Of a stretch of DNA of 42,012 nt, positions 41,377 through 42,012 are shown piece after piece. Source of the stretch: Alicyclobacillus contaminans DSM 17975. Lineage in GTDB: Bacteria; Bacillota; Bacilli; Alicyclobacillales; Alicyclobacillaceae. The notes under the pieces are model-generated. The model was not told where the DNA came from and ran no database searches. It saw nothing but the letters and a program-made list of their open reading frames with translations. Each line of letters starts with the position of its first letter. Within the stretch, counting starts at the first letter, position 1. Both the position numbers and the translations under genes were made by a program. The stretch spans positions 1 through 42,012 of the forward strand of contig NZ_AUCA01000031.1 of assembly GCF_000429525.1 (NCBI RefSeq). Reading direction: 5' to 3'.

Positions 41377-41775
41377 TCATTGGGGATATGCCATACGTTC
41401 GTACGCCTTCTCAATTTGTGATGCAAACGTACGAGATATGGCTAAACTGTCATCAAAATATCGTTTAGAAAAATCATACAGCGGCTTTAAGCATCGGTAT
41501 CGTTCTGCCCCATTCATTCCCGCGACCCGAGACGTTCCGGCGTAGTCTTGACTCATTTGCAGGTAGGTCGCACCAACGGCATAGAACTTCTGGGCAGTCT
41601 TGTCAGCGTTGCTCAGTCCCTCCCACTGGTAGTCAGGCAAGTACACGGATTCATCGAAATTCTGAACAAAGTACTCCACGACAGAAATCAAGGACACGAT
41701 ACGTTTACATATGTTAAAACTAAGATTGCCCCATGCCGCCGATAGGCGAGCGTCGCTTGATTCAAATGTTGACAT
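41377..41775 (-). CDS. Hypothetical soluble protein (132 aa), unrecognised
   Basis: I do not recognise this protein. It is predicted largely helical and soluble, with no signal peptide or membrane helix, and contains several Tyr/Phe/Asp-rich segments (VEYFVQNFDESVYLPDYQWE, LKPLYDFSKRYFDDSLAI). There are two cysteines, without a metal-binding arrangement. ATG 41775 is taken as start, with GGGG 6 bases upstream; a TTG at 41781 is possible. Base composition is AT-rich like the neighbouring antiporter region and unlike the rest of the window. It is next to the right-hand insertion sequence. Confidence 0.55.
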   Translation of the reverse strand: MSTFESSDARLSAAWGNLSFNICKRIVSLISVVEYFVQNFDESVYLPDYQWEGLSNADKTAQKFYAVGATYLQMSQDYAGTSRVAGMNGAERYRCLKPLYDFSKRYFDDSLAISRTFASQIEKAYERMAYPQ

Positions 41776-41849
41776 TTCCAACCCCGTTTCGTATTAACAA
41801 GACAATTCAATGTATCGCCAGCGCTCGTATTTTGCCTGTCGACTACCTA

Positions 41850-42012
41850 GGAGCGTGTCCGAGTAATCTTTGAGTCAGTTTCCAGAAGGAAATTTCCGGA
41901 TCAATAGCGAAACCTAACGGCAACAGCGTTGAGGAGGCTTCGCCATGCCACGAAAGAAGTACCGTGGTCACAACCACGATCAACTGCTCCTGCTGCCGCC
42001 GGACTTGAACGA
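41850..42012 (+). mobile_element. Insertion sequence, left part only (IS1182-like)
   Basis: A transposase gene starts at 41945 and is cut by the window end. The left terminus should lie in the ~90 bases before it, but without the right end the inverted repeat cannot be confirmed, so 41850 is approximate. Confidence 0.5.
41945..42012 (+). CDS. Transposase N-terminus (IS1182-like), truncated by window edge
   Basis: ATG 41945 follows GAGGAGG. The visible 22 residues, MPRKKYRGHNHDQLLLLPPD followed by LN, resemble the N-terminus of IS1182-family transposases, in which a QLxLLPPDLNEW segment is conserved. The catalytic DDE region lies beyond the window. The family call rests on this short stretch only. 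Confidence 0.6.
   Translation, partial: MPRKKYRGHNHDQLLLLPPDLN

Noticed and set aside
41205-41545. Plus-strand ORFs upstream of the antiporter
   Set aside because: They lack ribosome binding sites and are largely antisense to the hypothetical gene at 41377-41775.

Overview
The window (about 42 kb, mostly high GC) reads as the chromosome of a Gram-positive, endospore-former-type Firmicute close to the Alicyclobacillaceae. The grounds are strong AGGAGG-type ribosome binding sites, frequent GTG/TTG starts, ATGA-type gene overlaps, a GlcT/HPr/EI sugar-PTS block, a Bacillus-type PhoP-PhoR pair, PerR, an SdpR-SdpI pair, a CtaM/DUF420 protein, and Firmicute-style RNA switches. No rRNA or tRNA gene was recognised. 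Both window edges lie inside insertion sequences: an IS3-family end on the left (1-309) and the start of a probable IS1182-like transposase on the right (41945-42012).

Layout. 1-3961: the IS3 end has cut off the front of an acyl-CoA (AMP-forming) ligase gene. The ligase C-terminal domain runs directly into a membrane helix and coiled coil, and is followed by four tightly packed genes for small membrane-anchored coiled-coil proteins and a terminator; this cassette is not recognised. 4088-8470: DUF420 protein, gamma-glutamyltransferase, an MFS-transporter remnant, O-methyltransferase, iron-containing alcohol dehydrogenase. 8480-12247 (minus): antiterminator glcT, then a RAT/terminator switch, then ptsH, ptsI and a separate IIA-Glc protein, with no IIBC permease gene. 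12388-18244: phoP-phoR, an HxlR-type regulator, an L,D-transpeptidase-like lipoprotein, then (minus) a DUF47 protein and a PiT phosphate transporter preceded by a phased PhoP-box array, so regulator and likely target lie together.

18393-24056 (minus) is one translationally coupled operon under a cobalamin riboswitch: a secreted DUF4430 protein, EcfT, a fused double EcfA ATPase, an ECF S-component and a secreted alpha/alpha-toroid protein. The two secreted proteins correspond to the two halves of animal transcobalamin/intrinsic factor, so the operon looks like a Gram-positive B12 (corrinoid) capture-and-import system.

24342-26194: queC (plus) facing queD-queE (minus), for 7-deazaguanine synthesis. 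26259-27577: corA behind an M-box magnesium riboswitch. 27658-29851: perR and catalase with PerR-type operators. 29918-32862: the glyoxylate shunt pair aceB-aceA. 33359-34716: thyA-dfrA. 34874-35557: a MoaD-MoaE fusion. 35585-37391: a small membrane protein and a second L,D-transpeptidase-like lipoprotein with an 18-bp tandem repeat tail. From about 37.5 kb to the right-hand IS the DNA is visibly more AT-rich and carries an SdpR-SdpI pair, a DUF1453-like membrane protein behind a YtrA-type operator, a CPA1 cation/proton antiporter and an unknown gene; this looks like an accessory segment.
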